A DNA stretch of 6,595 nucleotides from an uncultured Actinomycetes bacterium. GTDB lineage: Bacteria > Actinomycetota > Actinomycetes > S36-B12 > UBA5976. Of this stretch, positions 1 through 6,345 are shown piece by piece (positions within the stretch are counted from its first letter, which is position 1; each line of letters starts with the position of its first letter). The notes under the pieces were generated by a model. The model was not told the DNA's origin. It did not search any database and saw nothing but the letters and a program-made list of their open reading frames with translations. Location: positions 1 to 6,595 of the forward strand of contig CALBND010000182.1 in NCBI GenBank assembly GCA_937896305.1, written 5' to 3'. Both the position numbers and the translations under genes were made by a program.

Positions 1-2
1 CA

Positions 3-2540
3 AAATCTCGCAAGAGCTCTCGAAGCTCAGGTGGATTTAATACCCTTGTCTTAATTGTTGGTCGGATCCTGTTATTAATTTCCATGGCTTGGGGAGTTAT
101 AGCCAAATTATTTGGTGCAGTTGCTAGAACTATTGGTCGAAGTGCCAGTGAAGTTGATCAAAAACAAAGACGAGATGGTTTAGGTCTGTTACTTCTAGGT
201 TTTGCAATTATAGTTGCTGCGCAAAGTTGGTTTAAAACTGAAACCATTATCACTAATTATTCTAAAACAGTTATCGCTGGCTTACTGGGAGCATTAACTA
301 TTTTTCTTCCGCTAGTTTTAATTTATGCTGCATGGCAAACGTTTAGAAATCCAGCAAAACAAGGCGATGGTCCAAGAATCGCTATTGGCGTAACTGCAAT
401 GTTGATGAGTGTTTCAGGTTTATGGCATTTATTTAAAGGCACTCCAACTCCTGGTGATGGTGTATTTGCGATGCAAAATGGTGCCGGTTGGTTGGGTTGG
501 TTAGTTGCTTCTCCTTTAGCTGGCTTAACAAATGGTTTAATCGCAACATTGTTATTAATACTGTTTGGATTTTTTGGAACCCTAATCACCACTAAAACCC
601 CTGTTAGTGCTGTTGGAGGCAAAGTCAAAAATGTCTTTAGTTTTGTAAGTTTAGGTGGCAGACCCAGAAAAGTAGAACTCCAAGACTATGACGAAGAAGA
701 ACCAGAACTTTATGCAAATGATGAATATGAAGATGAATTCGAAGACGAATATGAAGACGATCTAGAATTAGAAGATGAAGAATTTGAAACCGTCAAAAAA
801 GGAAATGTTTTAACCAGATGGTTGAGTCGTTGGGGAAACAAAGAAGAAGAAATCCTTGATGATGAACTTTTAGTTGACGATGTGCCCTTTGCTGCATCAC
901 CAATAGTGGGTGAACATAGCTTCGAAGAAGAATCAGATTTTACGCAACCAATTGCGGTGATAAGTGAAATTGATTCAACCCAACCTATTGCAGTGGTCTC
1001 AAATGTAGTAAATATAAATAAAACTGTCACTAAACCAGTTGCTAAACAAATGACTTTCAAGTCAGATAAAAACTATAAACTTCCAGCGTCTTCTAGTTTA
1101 AAACCTGGACCAGTGCCAAAGAGTAGAAGTAAAGTAAATGATGGAGTGGTTGATTCTTTAACAAAAGTGTTTTCTCAATTTGATATAGATGCCACCGTAA
1201 CTGGTTTTTCTAGAGGACCAACAGTCACACGATACGAAGTAGAACTTGGACCAGCGGTAAAAGTTGAAAGAGTAACAGCTTTAAGTAAAAATATTGCATA
1301 CGCGGTAGCAAGTGCTGATGTGAGAATTCTTTCTCCAATTCCTGGCAAGTCTGCCATCGGAGTTGAAATTCCTAACTCTGATCGAGAACTAGTTGCTTTA
1401 GCAGATTTATTATCTTCTCCTGTTGCAAGTGAAGAAAAACATCCACTAATAGTTGGTTTAGGAAAAGATGTTGAAGGTTTAACAATTTGTGCGAACCTGG
1501 CCAAGATGCCACACATTTTGGTAGCAGGTGCAACTGGTGCAGGTAAATCTTCTTGTATAAATTCTTTGGTCACTTCAATATTGATGCGTTCAACTCCTAA
1601 TGAAGTAAGAATGATTTTGATAGATCCAAAACGAGTTGAACTTTCAGCTTATGCAGGTGTTCCACATTTAATTACACCAATAGTGACTAATCCTAAAAAA
1701 GCTGCAGAAGTTTTGCAATGGGTAGTTAAAGAAATGGAAGTAAGATACGACGCCTTACATGCACACGGATTTAGACATATCGATGATTACAACAAGGCAG
1801 TTAAAGCGGGCAAAGTTCAATCAATTAATCCAGATAAGCCAGCTCCAGAAGGTTATCCATATATTTTAGTTGTAATTGATGAGTTAGCAGATTTGATGAT
1901 GGTTGCACCACGAGATGTAGAAGATGCGGTAGTAAGAATTACTCAGCTTGCAAGAGCTGCAGGTATCCATTTAGTGATCGCTACTCAAAGACCAAGTGTT
2001 GATGTAGTAACAGGTTTGATTAAAGCAAATGTGCCAAGCAGATTAGCTTTTGCAACTGCAAGTTTGGCTGATTCCAGAGTTATTTTGGATCAAGCAGGTG
2101 CAGAAAAATTAGTTGGGCAAGGCGATGGCTTATTTTTACCAATGGGTGCATCTAAACCAACCAGAATTCAAGGTGCATTTATCTCAGAAACTGAAATTAG
2201 AACCGTGGTTTCACATTGGACAACCCAAGGTGATCCTGAGTACCGAGATGATGTTTTGCAAGTAAATGTTGCTAAAACATCTGTGGAAAATGATATTGGT
2301 GATGATATTGATTTGTTGTTATCGGCTGCAGAATTAGTGATTTCAACCCAGCTTGGTTCCACTTCAATGCTGCAACGAAAATTAAGAGTTGGTTTTGCAA
2401 AAGCTGGAAGATTGATTGATTTGATGGAAGATCGAGGCATAGTTGGACCAAGTGAGGGCTCAAAAGCCCGGGAAGTCCTGATTAAACCTGAGGAATTAGT
2501 AGATACATTGTCTTCTTTACGAGAAGAAGTCGGACATTAA
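3..2540 (+). CDS. ftsK: DNA translocase FtsK (5' end outside window)
   Basis: This is a septum-anchored ATP-driven DNA pump that clears and aligns chromosome termini at division. Counting from the first internal ATG (84), hydrophobic segments lie near residues 32-50, 63-86, 98-116 and 148-168. A very acidic linker (about 198-235) follows. The motor has Walker A GATGAGKS (482-489) and Walker B ending in D599-E600. A C-terminal winged-helix gamma domain follows (about 750-815), the part that reads DNA orientation in this family. The frame is open to the left edge, and residues before 84 are Ser/Arg/Lys-rich, as in actinobacterial FtsK N-termini. ATG 84 has no ribosome binding site, so the true start probably lies upstream of the window. 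The gene ends in TAA. Family identity is certain; only the start is unresolved. Confidence 0.96.
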   Translation, partial: KSRKSSRSSGGFNTLVLIVGRILLLISMAWGVIAKLFGAVARTIGRSASEVDQKQRRDGLGLLLLGFAIIVAAQSWFKTETIITNYSKTVIAGLLGALTIFLPLVLIYAAWQTFRNPAKQGDGPRIAIGVTAMLMSVSGLWHLFKGTPTPGDGVFAMQNGAGWLGWLVASPLAGLTNGLIATLLLILFGFFGTLITTKTPVSAVGGKVKNVFSFVSLGGRPRKVELQDYDEEEPELYANDEYEDEFEDEYEDDLELEDEEFETVKKGNVLTRWLSRWGNKEEEILDDELLVDDVPFAASPIVGEHSFEEESDFTQPIAVISEIDSTQPIAVVSNVVNINKTVTKPVAKQMTFKSDKNYKLPASSSLKPGPVPKSRSKVNDGVVDSLTKVFSQFDIDATVTGFSRGPTVTRYEVELGPAVKVERVTALSKNIAYAVASADVRILSPIPGKSAIGVEIPNSDRELVALADLLSSPVASEEKHPLIVGLGKDVEGLTICANLAKMPHILVAGATGAGKSSCINSLVTSILMRSTPNEVRMILIDPKRVELSAYAGVPHLITPIVTNPKKAAEVLQWVVKEMEVRYDALHAHGFRHIDDYNKAVKAGKVQSINPDKPAPEGYPYILVVIDELADLMMVAPRDVEDAVVRITQLARAAGIHLVIATQRPSVDVVTGLIKANVPSRLAFATASLADSRVILDQAGAEKLVGQGDGLFLPMGASKPTRIQGAFISETEIRTVVSHWTTQGDPEYRDDVLQVNVAKTSVENDIGDDIDLLLSAAELVISTQLGSTSMLQRKLRVGFAKAGRLIDLMEDRGIVGPSEGSKAREVLIKPEELVDTLSSLREEVGH
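936..1007 (+). repeat. Tandem 12-residue repeat in the FtsK linker
   Basis: Two adjacent 36-base units encode the pattern D-x-T-Q-P-I-A-V-x-S-x-x twice (residues 285-296 and 297-308, counted from ATG 84). The units differ at several third positions, so the copy is not brand new. They sit in the cytoplasmic linker between the membrane domain and the motor, where length and sequence vary freely in the family. Function is unknown; a short binding motif is possible but not shown. Confidence 0.6.
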
Positions 2541-2558
2541 GTAAATACCTAATTTAAA

Positions 2559-2575
2559 GTAAACCAAAAGTTTAC
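2559..2575 (+). terminator. Weak hairpin after ftsK
   Basis: GTAAAC and GTTTAC form a 6-bp stem with a 5-base loop 18 bases after the ftsK stop. The stem is AT-rich and no clean T-tract follows directly (a TTTT lies about ten bases on), so it is at best a weak terminator or mRNA end-protecting structure. Confidence 0.22.
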
Positions 2576-2586
2576 AATTACCCCTT

Positions 2587-2613
2587 TTGTCCCAAAACAG
2601 GATAGAGTATTCT
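2587..2613 (+). promoter_or_regulatory. Possible promoter for the RodZ-like gene
   Basis: TTGTCC (2587-2592) and TATTCT (2608-2613) resemble -35 and -10 boxes, but the spacer is 15 bases, shorter than ideal. The location in the only sizeable gap after ftsK fits a separate start of transcription. This is an inference from sequence likeness only. Confidence 0.25.
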
Positions 2614-2628
2614 TTACTTCAGTCACGT

Positions 2629-2643
2629 TAGTAACAATTACTA
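2629..2643. repeat. Perfect inverted repeat upstream of the RodZ-like gene
   Basis: TAGTAA and TTACTA flank a 3-base CAA centre, a perfect 6+3+6 inverted repeat 27 bases before the GTG start. It lies downstream of the possible promoter, where an operator would act. It is AT-rich and only 12 paired bases, so chance is a fair explanation. Confidence 0.35.
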
Positions 2644-2658
2644 CCTGACAGAAATCGC

Positions 2659-2664
2659 AAGGAG
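2659..2664 (+). promoter_or_regulatory. Ribosome binding site that fixes the GTG start of the RodZ-like gene
   Basis: AAGGAG lies 5 bases before GTG 2670. It is the strongest Shine-Dalgarno sequence in the window and supports the GTG over later ATG codons, because the helix-turn-helix fold starts within the first few residues. Confidence 0.75.
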
Positions 2665-2669
2665 ATCCT

Positions 2670-3491
2670 GTGAACGAGACGCTTGGACGTCGCTTGCGAT
2701 ATGCACGTGAAAGCAAAGGATTAACTGTTACAGAATTAAGTACTGTTATTCGTGTTCGTGAAGTGTTACTTAAATTTATTGAAAATGATGACTTTGAAAA
2801 AGCTGGTCCAGAAGTTTATGTTAGAGGACACATTCGTGCCATGGCAACATCTTTGGATTTGAACGCTGATGAATTGATGGCGATGTACACGTCGCAAACT
2901 GGTGGCAACCCTTTAGCTGAACCGGCTCATATGCCGGTTCTCGAAGAAATCTCGGAAACCGAAAAAAATATCAAAAAAATTGTAGAAAAAAAAACAATTT
3001 CTGGAAATCTTTATCAACCTTTAGAAAAAACGCGCACTAATAGTGGTAGAAATTGGTCAATGATGATGGCGACTACTTTAGGAATTATCACGATTATCGC
3101 AATTGGCACAGTTGTTTCATCTACTTTTAAATCTGGAACAGTAGAAGTTGTGCAAGAAACTTCTACTCCAACTCCAATTCCAGTTCCAACAAAAACTAAT
3201 ATTCCTGATAATTTAACAGCCGCAGTTCCAGCACCAGGTGTAGAAGTTTTAATCCAAGCTGATGGTGCAACTAGTTGGGTAAGAGCTGTTGATGTAAACG
3301 ACGTTGTACTTTTTGAAGGAATGCTAAGAGATGGTCAAGACCAAATAGTTGGATCAACTGAAGGTGTTAAATTATTGCTGGGAAATGCTGGTGCAATTAA
3401 TCTAACTGTTAATGGACAGGTGTTAGGCAAAGCTGGTGGTCAAGGAGAAGTCGTCAGAGTTGAGTTTGGTCCAGAAAGTGCTGTTCAATAA
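2670..3491 (+). CDS. RodZ-like helix-turn-helix membrane protein
   Basis: The 273-residue protein has a cytoplasmic HTH_25-type helix-turn-helix domain at about 3-70, including the family signature around 36-58 (F-E-K-A-G-P-E-V-Y-V-R-G). A charged Lys/Glu linker follows, then one transmembrane segment at about 130-150, a Pro/Thr-rich stretch at about 165-178 and a C-terminal beta-rich domain (about 193-270) resembling DUF4115. This is the RodZ layout; in rod-shaped bacteria RodZ links MreB to the elongation machinery. In actinobacteria such proteins commonly sit next to ftsK, and their role is less clear, especially where MreB is absent, so I leave the symbol empty. A run of nine A residues occurs at 2986-2994. 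GTG start, TAA stop. Confidence 0.85.
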   Translation: MNETLGRRLRYARESKGLTVTELSTVIRVREVLLKFIENDDFEKAGPEVYVRGHIRAMATSLDLNADELMAMYTSQTGGNPLAEPAHMPVLEEISETEKNIKKIVEKKTISGNLYQPLEKTRTNSGRNWSMMMATTLGIITIIAIGTVVSSTFKSGTVEVVQETSTPTPIPVPTKTNIPDNLTAAVPAPGVEVLIQADGATSWVRAVDVNDVVLFEGMLRDGQDQIVGSTEGVKLLLGNAGAINLTVNGQVLGKAGGQGEVVRVEFGPESAVQ

Positions 3492-3504
3492 CAACTTTTA
3501 ATAA

Positions 3505-3533
3505 TTATTACCCTCCTGCAATACATTTAAAAT
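3505..3533 (+). promoter_or_regulatory. Possible promoter for the rimO-pgsA-cinA group
   Basis: TTATTA (3505-3510) and TAAAAT (3528-3533) are separated by 17 bases, the ideal spacer. Transcription would begin near 3540, leaving a short leader that still contains the rimO ribosome binding site. A perfect 12-bp palindrome, TAATAATTATTA (3499-3510), overlaps the -35 box. In an AT-rich gap such matches arise easily, so confidence is low. Confidence 0.3.
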
Positions 3534-3544
3534 CAATTCATTCG

Positions 3545-3554
3545 TAGGCTAGGA
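3545..3554 (+). promoter_or_regulatory. Ribosome binding site of rimO
   Basis: Two overlapping purine-rich options precede ATG 3558: TAGG at 3546-3549 (8-base gap) and AGGA at 3551-3554 (3-base gap). The first has the better spacing. They support the ATG, which places the first cluster cysteine at residue 12 as expected for RimO. Confidence 0.5.
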
Positions 3555-3557
3555 ACT

Positions 3558-4919
3558 ATGTCCACCAAAGTTTCCATCGTTACCTTAGGTTGTGCACGTA
3601 ATGAAGTTGATAGTGAAGAGTTGGCGGCCAAACTTTTAGTTGATGGTACTGAGATTGTTTCTGAACCAAGTCAAGCTGATGCAGTATTTGTTAATACTTG
3701 TGGATTTATTGAAGCAGCTAAAAAAGACAGCATAGATACGCTGCTGGCTGCAAATGATTTGAAAGGCACTACAAATGTAAAAGCTGTTATTGCAGTGGGT
3801 TGCATGGCAGAAAGATATGGCAATGAATTAGCCAAAGAATTACCAGAAGCAGATGCCATTTTAGGCTTTGATGACTATGACGTTATCGCTGCAAGATTAA
3901 ACGAAGTTTTACAAGGCAATAAACCAGCCGCGCCCATCCCACAAGATAGAAGATTACTTTTACCAATTTCGCCTGTTAAGAGAGCAGAAAATAGAAATGA
4001 AAAAGAATTACAAAGATTTAGATTAGATGACAAACCGACTTCACCTTTAAAATTAGCTTCAGGTTGTGATCGTCGTTGCACTTTTTGTGCGATTCCCAGA
4101 TTTAGAGGTGCTTATCTTTCTAGAAGACCAGCAGAAATATAAGAAGAAGCAGCTTGGCTAAGTCAAAATGGAGTAAAAGAACTATTTCTTGTCAGTGAAA
4201 ATACCACAAGCTATGGTAAAGATTTAGGCGATATTCGTTTACTTGAAACTCTTTTACCAGAAATTGCCAAAATTGAATCACTAGATTGGATAAGAGTCTC
4301 TTATCTACAACCTGCCGAAATGAGACCAACACTAATTTCGGCAATCTTGAACACTCCTAAAGTGGTCCCATACTTTGATCTCTCATTCCAGCATGCACAT
4401 CCAGAAGTGCTTCGAAGAATGAAAAGATTTGGGGGCACCAAAGATTTCCTAAATCTAATTGAAAGCATTAGAAAAATTAATCCTGAAGCAGGTATCAGAA
4501 GTAATTTTATTGTTGGTTTTCCTGGTGAAACTGAAGCTGAATATGAAGAAATTAAAATATTTTTAGAACAGGCTCAACTTGATGCAATTGGTATTTTTGG
4601 ATACTCCGTTGAAGATGGTACAGAAGCCGCTAATTTCACTGACACACTTGCCCAAGAAGTAATTGATCAAAGAGTCAATGATTTAACGGTGATAGCTAAC
4701 GAGTTGATGTCACAAAAAGCCCACTCTCGAATCGGCCAACAGGTTCAAGTTTTAGTCGAATCAGTTGAAGACAATGAGGTAACAGGGCGCATTATGCAAC
4801 AGGGACCAGAAGTTGATGGGTTAACTTATGTTTTGGAGGCAAGAGCAAGTGTTGGTGATGTGATTAATGGGGTGGTTGTCGGTAGCGTAGGAGCAGATCT
4901 GGAAGTGAGGACATCATAG
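3558..4919 (+). pseudogene. rimO: Ribosomal protein S12 methylthiotransferase RimO, interrupted by an in-frame stop
   Basis: RimO is a cytoplasmic radical-SAM enzyme with two iron-sulfur clusters that adds a methylthio group to a conserved aspartate of ribosomal protein S12. The N-terminal domain shows its three cluster cysteines C12, C48 and C82. The radical-SAM CxxxCxxC motif is C170, C174 and C177. TAA replaces codon 195. Beyond it the same frame continues with no further stop for 258 codons: the S-Y-G-K-D-L-G-D segment, D-L-S-F-Q-H-A (274-280), G-F-P-G-E-T (320-325) and a C-terminal TRAM domain (about 390-450), ending in TAG. Total length, 453 codons, is normal. No frameshift is involved. 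A 194-residue product would keep all six cluster ligands but lack most of the barrel and TRAM. Family identity is firm; whether the gene is truly broken depends on one base. Confidence 0.88.
4140..4142 (+). other. Premature TAA codon in rimO
   Basis: TAA falls in the segment R-R-P-A-E-I-stop-E-E-A-A-W-L. RimO relatives usually carry leucine at this place (as in E-V-L-S-E-A of E. coli RimO), and TTA, the AT-rich leucine codon used freely here, is one base away. The likely change is T to A at 4141. Other genes in the window end in TAA, so codon reassignment does not explain it. Confidence 0.85.
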
Positions 4920-4927
4920 AAAAACGA

Positions 4928-5524
4928 GTGCTCAAACCAGCAATTCCTGATCGTGTTGCTGATCCTGTCTCCCAAGTTGGGGTATTTAATATCCCTAATT
5001 TTTTAACCACAATTCGTATCGTTGTTGTACCAATTTTGGGTTGGTTACTTTTTAAAGAAAATGCTGACACAGAATCTAATCGCATTATTGTTGGCACACT
5101 TTTTATCGTGGCGGCGCTCACAGATATTGCTGATGGAACTATTGCTAGAAAATATGATTTGATCACAAATTTTGGCAAAATATTTGATCCCATAGCCGAT
5201 AAAGCTTTGATTGGGGTCTCCCTAATTGGGTTGTCTTATCTAGGTTTATTGGCCTGGTGGATAACCTGGGTTATTTTATTCAGGGAAGTTTTTGTAACTC
5301 TTTTAAGATTTTGGGTCATCAACAAAGGTGTGATTCCTGCAAGTAGGGGTGGGAAGGCAAAAACTATTGTGCAAATAGTTGCAATCAGTATGCTGCTTTT
5401 GCCTTTGGGCTCTTCTTTAAATAATTTGGCTATGGGATTTATGTATTTGGCTGTGTTTTTAACATTGGCAACAGCAATCGACTACATCATGAGGGCAATA
5501 GTCACAGATCGAGATGACCACTAA
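4928..5524 (+). CDS. pgsA: CDP-diacylglycerol--glycerol-3-phosphate 3-phosphatidyltransferase
   Basis: This integral membrane enzyme makes phosphatidylglycerophosphate from CDP-diacylglycerol and glycerol-3-phosphate, the committed step to phosphatidylglycerol and cardiolipin. The complete CDP-alcohol phosphatidyltransferase motif is present: D66-x2-D69-G70-x2-A73-R74-x8-G83-x3-D87-x3-D91, whose aspartates bind metal. Hydrophobic segments lie near 24-42, 52-67, 93-130 (probably two) and 145-188 (two). The 198-residue length is usual. The N-I-P-N-F-L-T-T-I-R stretch at 21-30 is the usual family beginning; about 20 residues precede it. The GTG start lies 8 bases after the rimO stop, with GAGG 17 bases upstream too far to be a good binding site, so translation is probably coupled to rimO. 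A phosphatidylinositol-phosphate synthase is the main alternative; the position between rimO and cinA favours PgsA. Confidence 0.9.
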   Translation: MLKPAIPDRVADPVSQVGVFNIPNFLTTIRIVVVPILGWLLFKENADTESNRIIVGTLFIVAALTDIADGTIARKYDLITNFGKIFDPIADKALIGVSLIGLSYLGLLAWWITWVILFREVFVTLLRFWVINKGVIPASRGGKAKTIVQIVAISMLLLPLGSSLNNLAMGFMYLAVFLTLATAIDYIMRAIVTDRDDH

Positions 5525-5526
5525 AG

Positions 5527-5994
5527 ATGAATGACAATGCTTTGGCATTGATCGAAAAGCTTAAAAAATCTGGCAAAACCATAAGTGTGGCTGAATCATT
5601 GACCGGTGGTTTATTGGCCCAAGAATTAACAGCGATTGCAGGTGCTTCAGAAGTTTTCAAAGGCTCAATCACAGCTTACTTAGATGAAGTAAAAATTGGG
5701 ATTTTAAAAATTGATTCAGAGTTAATAAAAAAGCATTCAAGTATTTCTGCGCAGGTAGCTGAATCTATGGCTGTCAATATTTGCCAAATAATGAATTCAG
5801 ATATCGGACTTGCAACAACAGGAGTTGCTGGACCTGAGCCAAGTGCAGGATTTGCACCCGGCACAGTCTTTGTGGCTGTTGCAACAAAAGACCACAAGAT
5901 ATGGCATCGACTTGTTTTAGTAGGGGATAGACAAGCCATCAGAGAACAAAGTGTGAACGAAGTATTAAAACTTGCCTTGAGCCAGGTCGTGTGA
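5527..5994 (+). CDS. cinA: CinA C-terminal domain protein, nicotinamide-nucleotide amidase (PncC type)
   Basis: Members of this family deamidate nicotinamide mononucleotide to nicotinate mononucleotide in pyridine nucleotide salvage, in the cytoplasm. The 155-residue protein is the stand-alone C-terminal domain, without the N-terminal molybdopterin-binding-like half found in long CinA proteins. Visible motifs are A-E-S-L-T-G-G (22-28), with the presumed nucleophile S24; G-S-I-T-A-Y-L-D-E-V-K (46-56), giving the conserved Y51 and K56; and T-G-V-A-G-P-E (98-104) followed by G-T-V-F-V-A-V (112-118). The short form is common in actinobacteria and could equally be named pncC. ATG starts 2 bases after the pgsA stop without a clear ribosome binding site, implying coupling. 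It ends in TGA. Confidence 0.9.
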   Translation: MNDNALALIEKLKKSGKTISVAESLTGGLLAQELTAIAGASEVFKGSITAYLDEVKIGILKIDSELIKKHSSISAQVAESMAVNICQIMNSDIGLATTGVAGPEPSAGFAPGTVFVAVATKDHKIWHRLVLVGDRQAIREQSVNEVLKLALSQVV

Positions 5995-6022
5995 ATAACC
6001 TGCCTAAAAGTCAATGATGGGC

Positions 6023-6028
6023 TAAAAT
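6023..6028 (+). promoter_or_regulatory. -10 box placed for leaderless transcription of clgR
   Basis: TAAAAT ends 6 bases before ATG 6035, so transcription would be expected to begin at or next to the A of the start codon. No Shine-Dalgarno sequence lies before the ATG. Leaderless genes with TANNNT at this distance are common in actinobacteria. No good -35 box is seen 17 bases upstream. Confidence 0.55.
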
Positions 6029-6034
6029 ATAAGA

Positions 6035-6331
6035 ATGATAGTTTTAAGAAAAGTTATGGGCGATCAACTTCGCCAACATCGTATTTCACAAAAGCGATCA
6101 TTACGCGATATTTCTAAAAGTGCTCGAGTTTCTCTTGGATACTTAAGTGAATTAGAAAGAGGACAAAAAGAGCCATCTTCTGAATTACTAGGTGCAATTT
6201 GCGGAGCTTTAAATCTTCCTTTAAGTAAATTAATGTTTGAAGTAACAAAAGCTGTAGCCCAAATTGAGAACAATCCAAGCGGAGTTACCGTTTTACCTGT
6301 TGCTAAAAAATCTGATTCTGCAGCTGCTTAA
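6035..6331 (+). CDS. clgR: ClgR-family helix-turn-helix transcriptional regulator
   Basis: ClgR activates clpP and clpC protease genes and other stress genes in actinobacteria. This 98-residue protein starts with M-I-V-L-R-K-V-M-G-D, close to the standard ClgR beginning, which supports the ATG. An XRE/Cro-type helix-turn-helix spans about 9-65, with the recognition region S-L-G-Y-L-S-E-L-E-R-G (33-43) followed by Q-K-E-P-S-S-E-L-L. The tail (66-98) is low-complexity and shorter than in many relatives. It ends in S-A-A-A, like the Ala-rich C-termini that make ClgR a ClpP substrate in Streptomyces. The position after pgsA/cinA matches mycobacteria, where clgR follows pgsA3. I saw no ClgR-type operator (CGC/GCG dyad) in the upstream gap, so autoregulation is not supported here. 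Confidence 0.92.
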   Translation: MIVLRKVMGDQLRQHRISQKRSLRDISKSARVSLGYLSELERGQKEPSSELLGAICGALNLPLSKLMFEVTKAVAQIENNPSGVTVLPVAKKSDSAAA

Positions 6332-6345
6332 TTCAAGCAATTTTT
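6325..6345 (+). terminator. Small hairpin plus T-run across the clgR stop
   Basis: TGCTT (6325-6329) and AAGCA (6335-6339) pair around a 5-base loop, followed by A and five T residues (6341-6345). This has the form of a short intrinsic terminator for clgR. It overlaps both the clgR stop and the stop of the opposing gene. The 5-bp stem is weak. Confidence 0.35.

Noticed and set aside
710..1060. Ser-rich reverse-strand open frame opposite ftsK
   Set aside because: It is the complement of the acidic Glu/Asp linker (GAA/GAT read as TTC/ATC and shifted frames give Ser-rich products); no ribosome binding site and no recognisable domain.
2691..2698. CGCTTGCG as a ClgR operator
   Set aside because: It has CGC and GCG arms, but they are much too close together and it lies inside the RodZ-like coding region, not upstream of a promoter.
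3499..3510. TAATAATTATTA palindrome as an operator
   Set aside because: It is purely A/T in an A/T-rich gap and twelve bases long, so chance is likely; noted only as overlapping a possible -35 box.
4140..4142. Recoding or stop readthrough of the rimO TAA
   Set aside because: TAA is normally the tightest stop, the next base context shows no known readthrough signal that I recognise, and there is no sign of a special amino acid at this position in the family.
4320..4919. A separate gene starting at ATG 4320 after the rimO stop
   Set aside because: The ATG is codon 255 of the RimO frame, in the middle of the radical-SAM barrel (after Y-L-Q-P-A-E), with no ribosome binding site. The 59 codons before it are also RimO sequence, so this is the rest of rimO.
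5346..5353. GGGGTGGG as an FtsK-orienting (KOPS-like) site
   Set aside because: It differs from the E. coli pattern GGGNAGGG at the fixed A, and it encodes the conserved A-S-R-G-G-K stretch of PgsA; a single site says nothing about skew.
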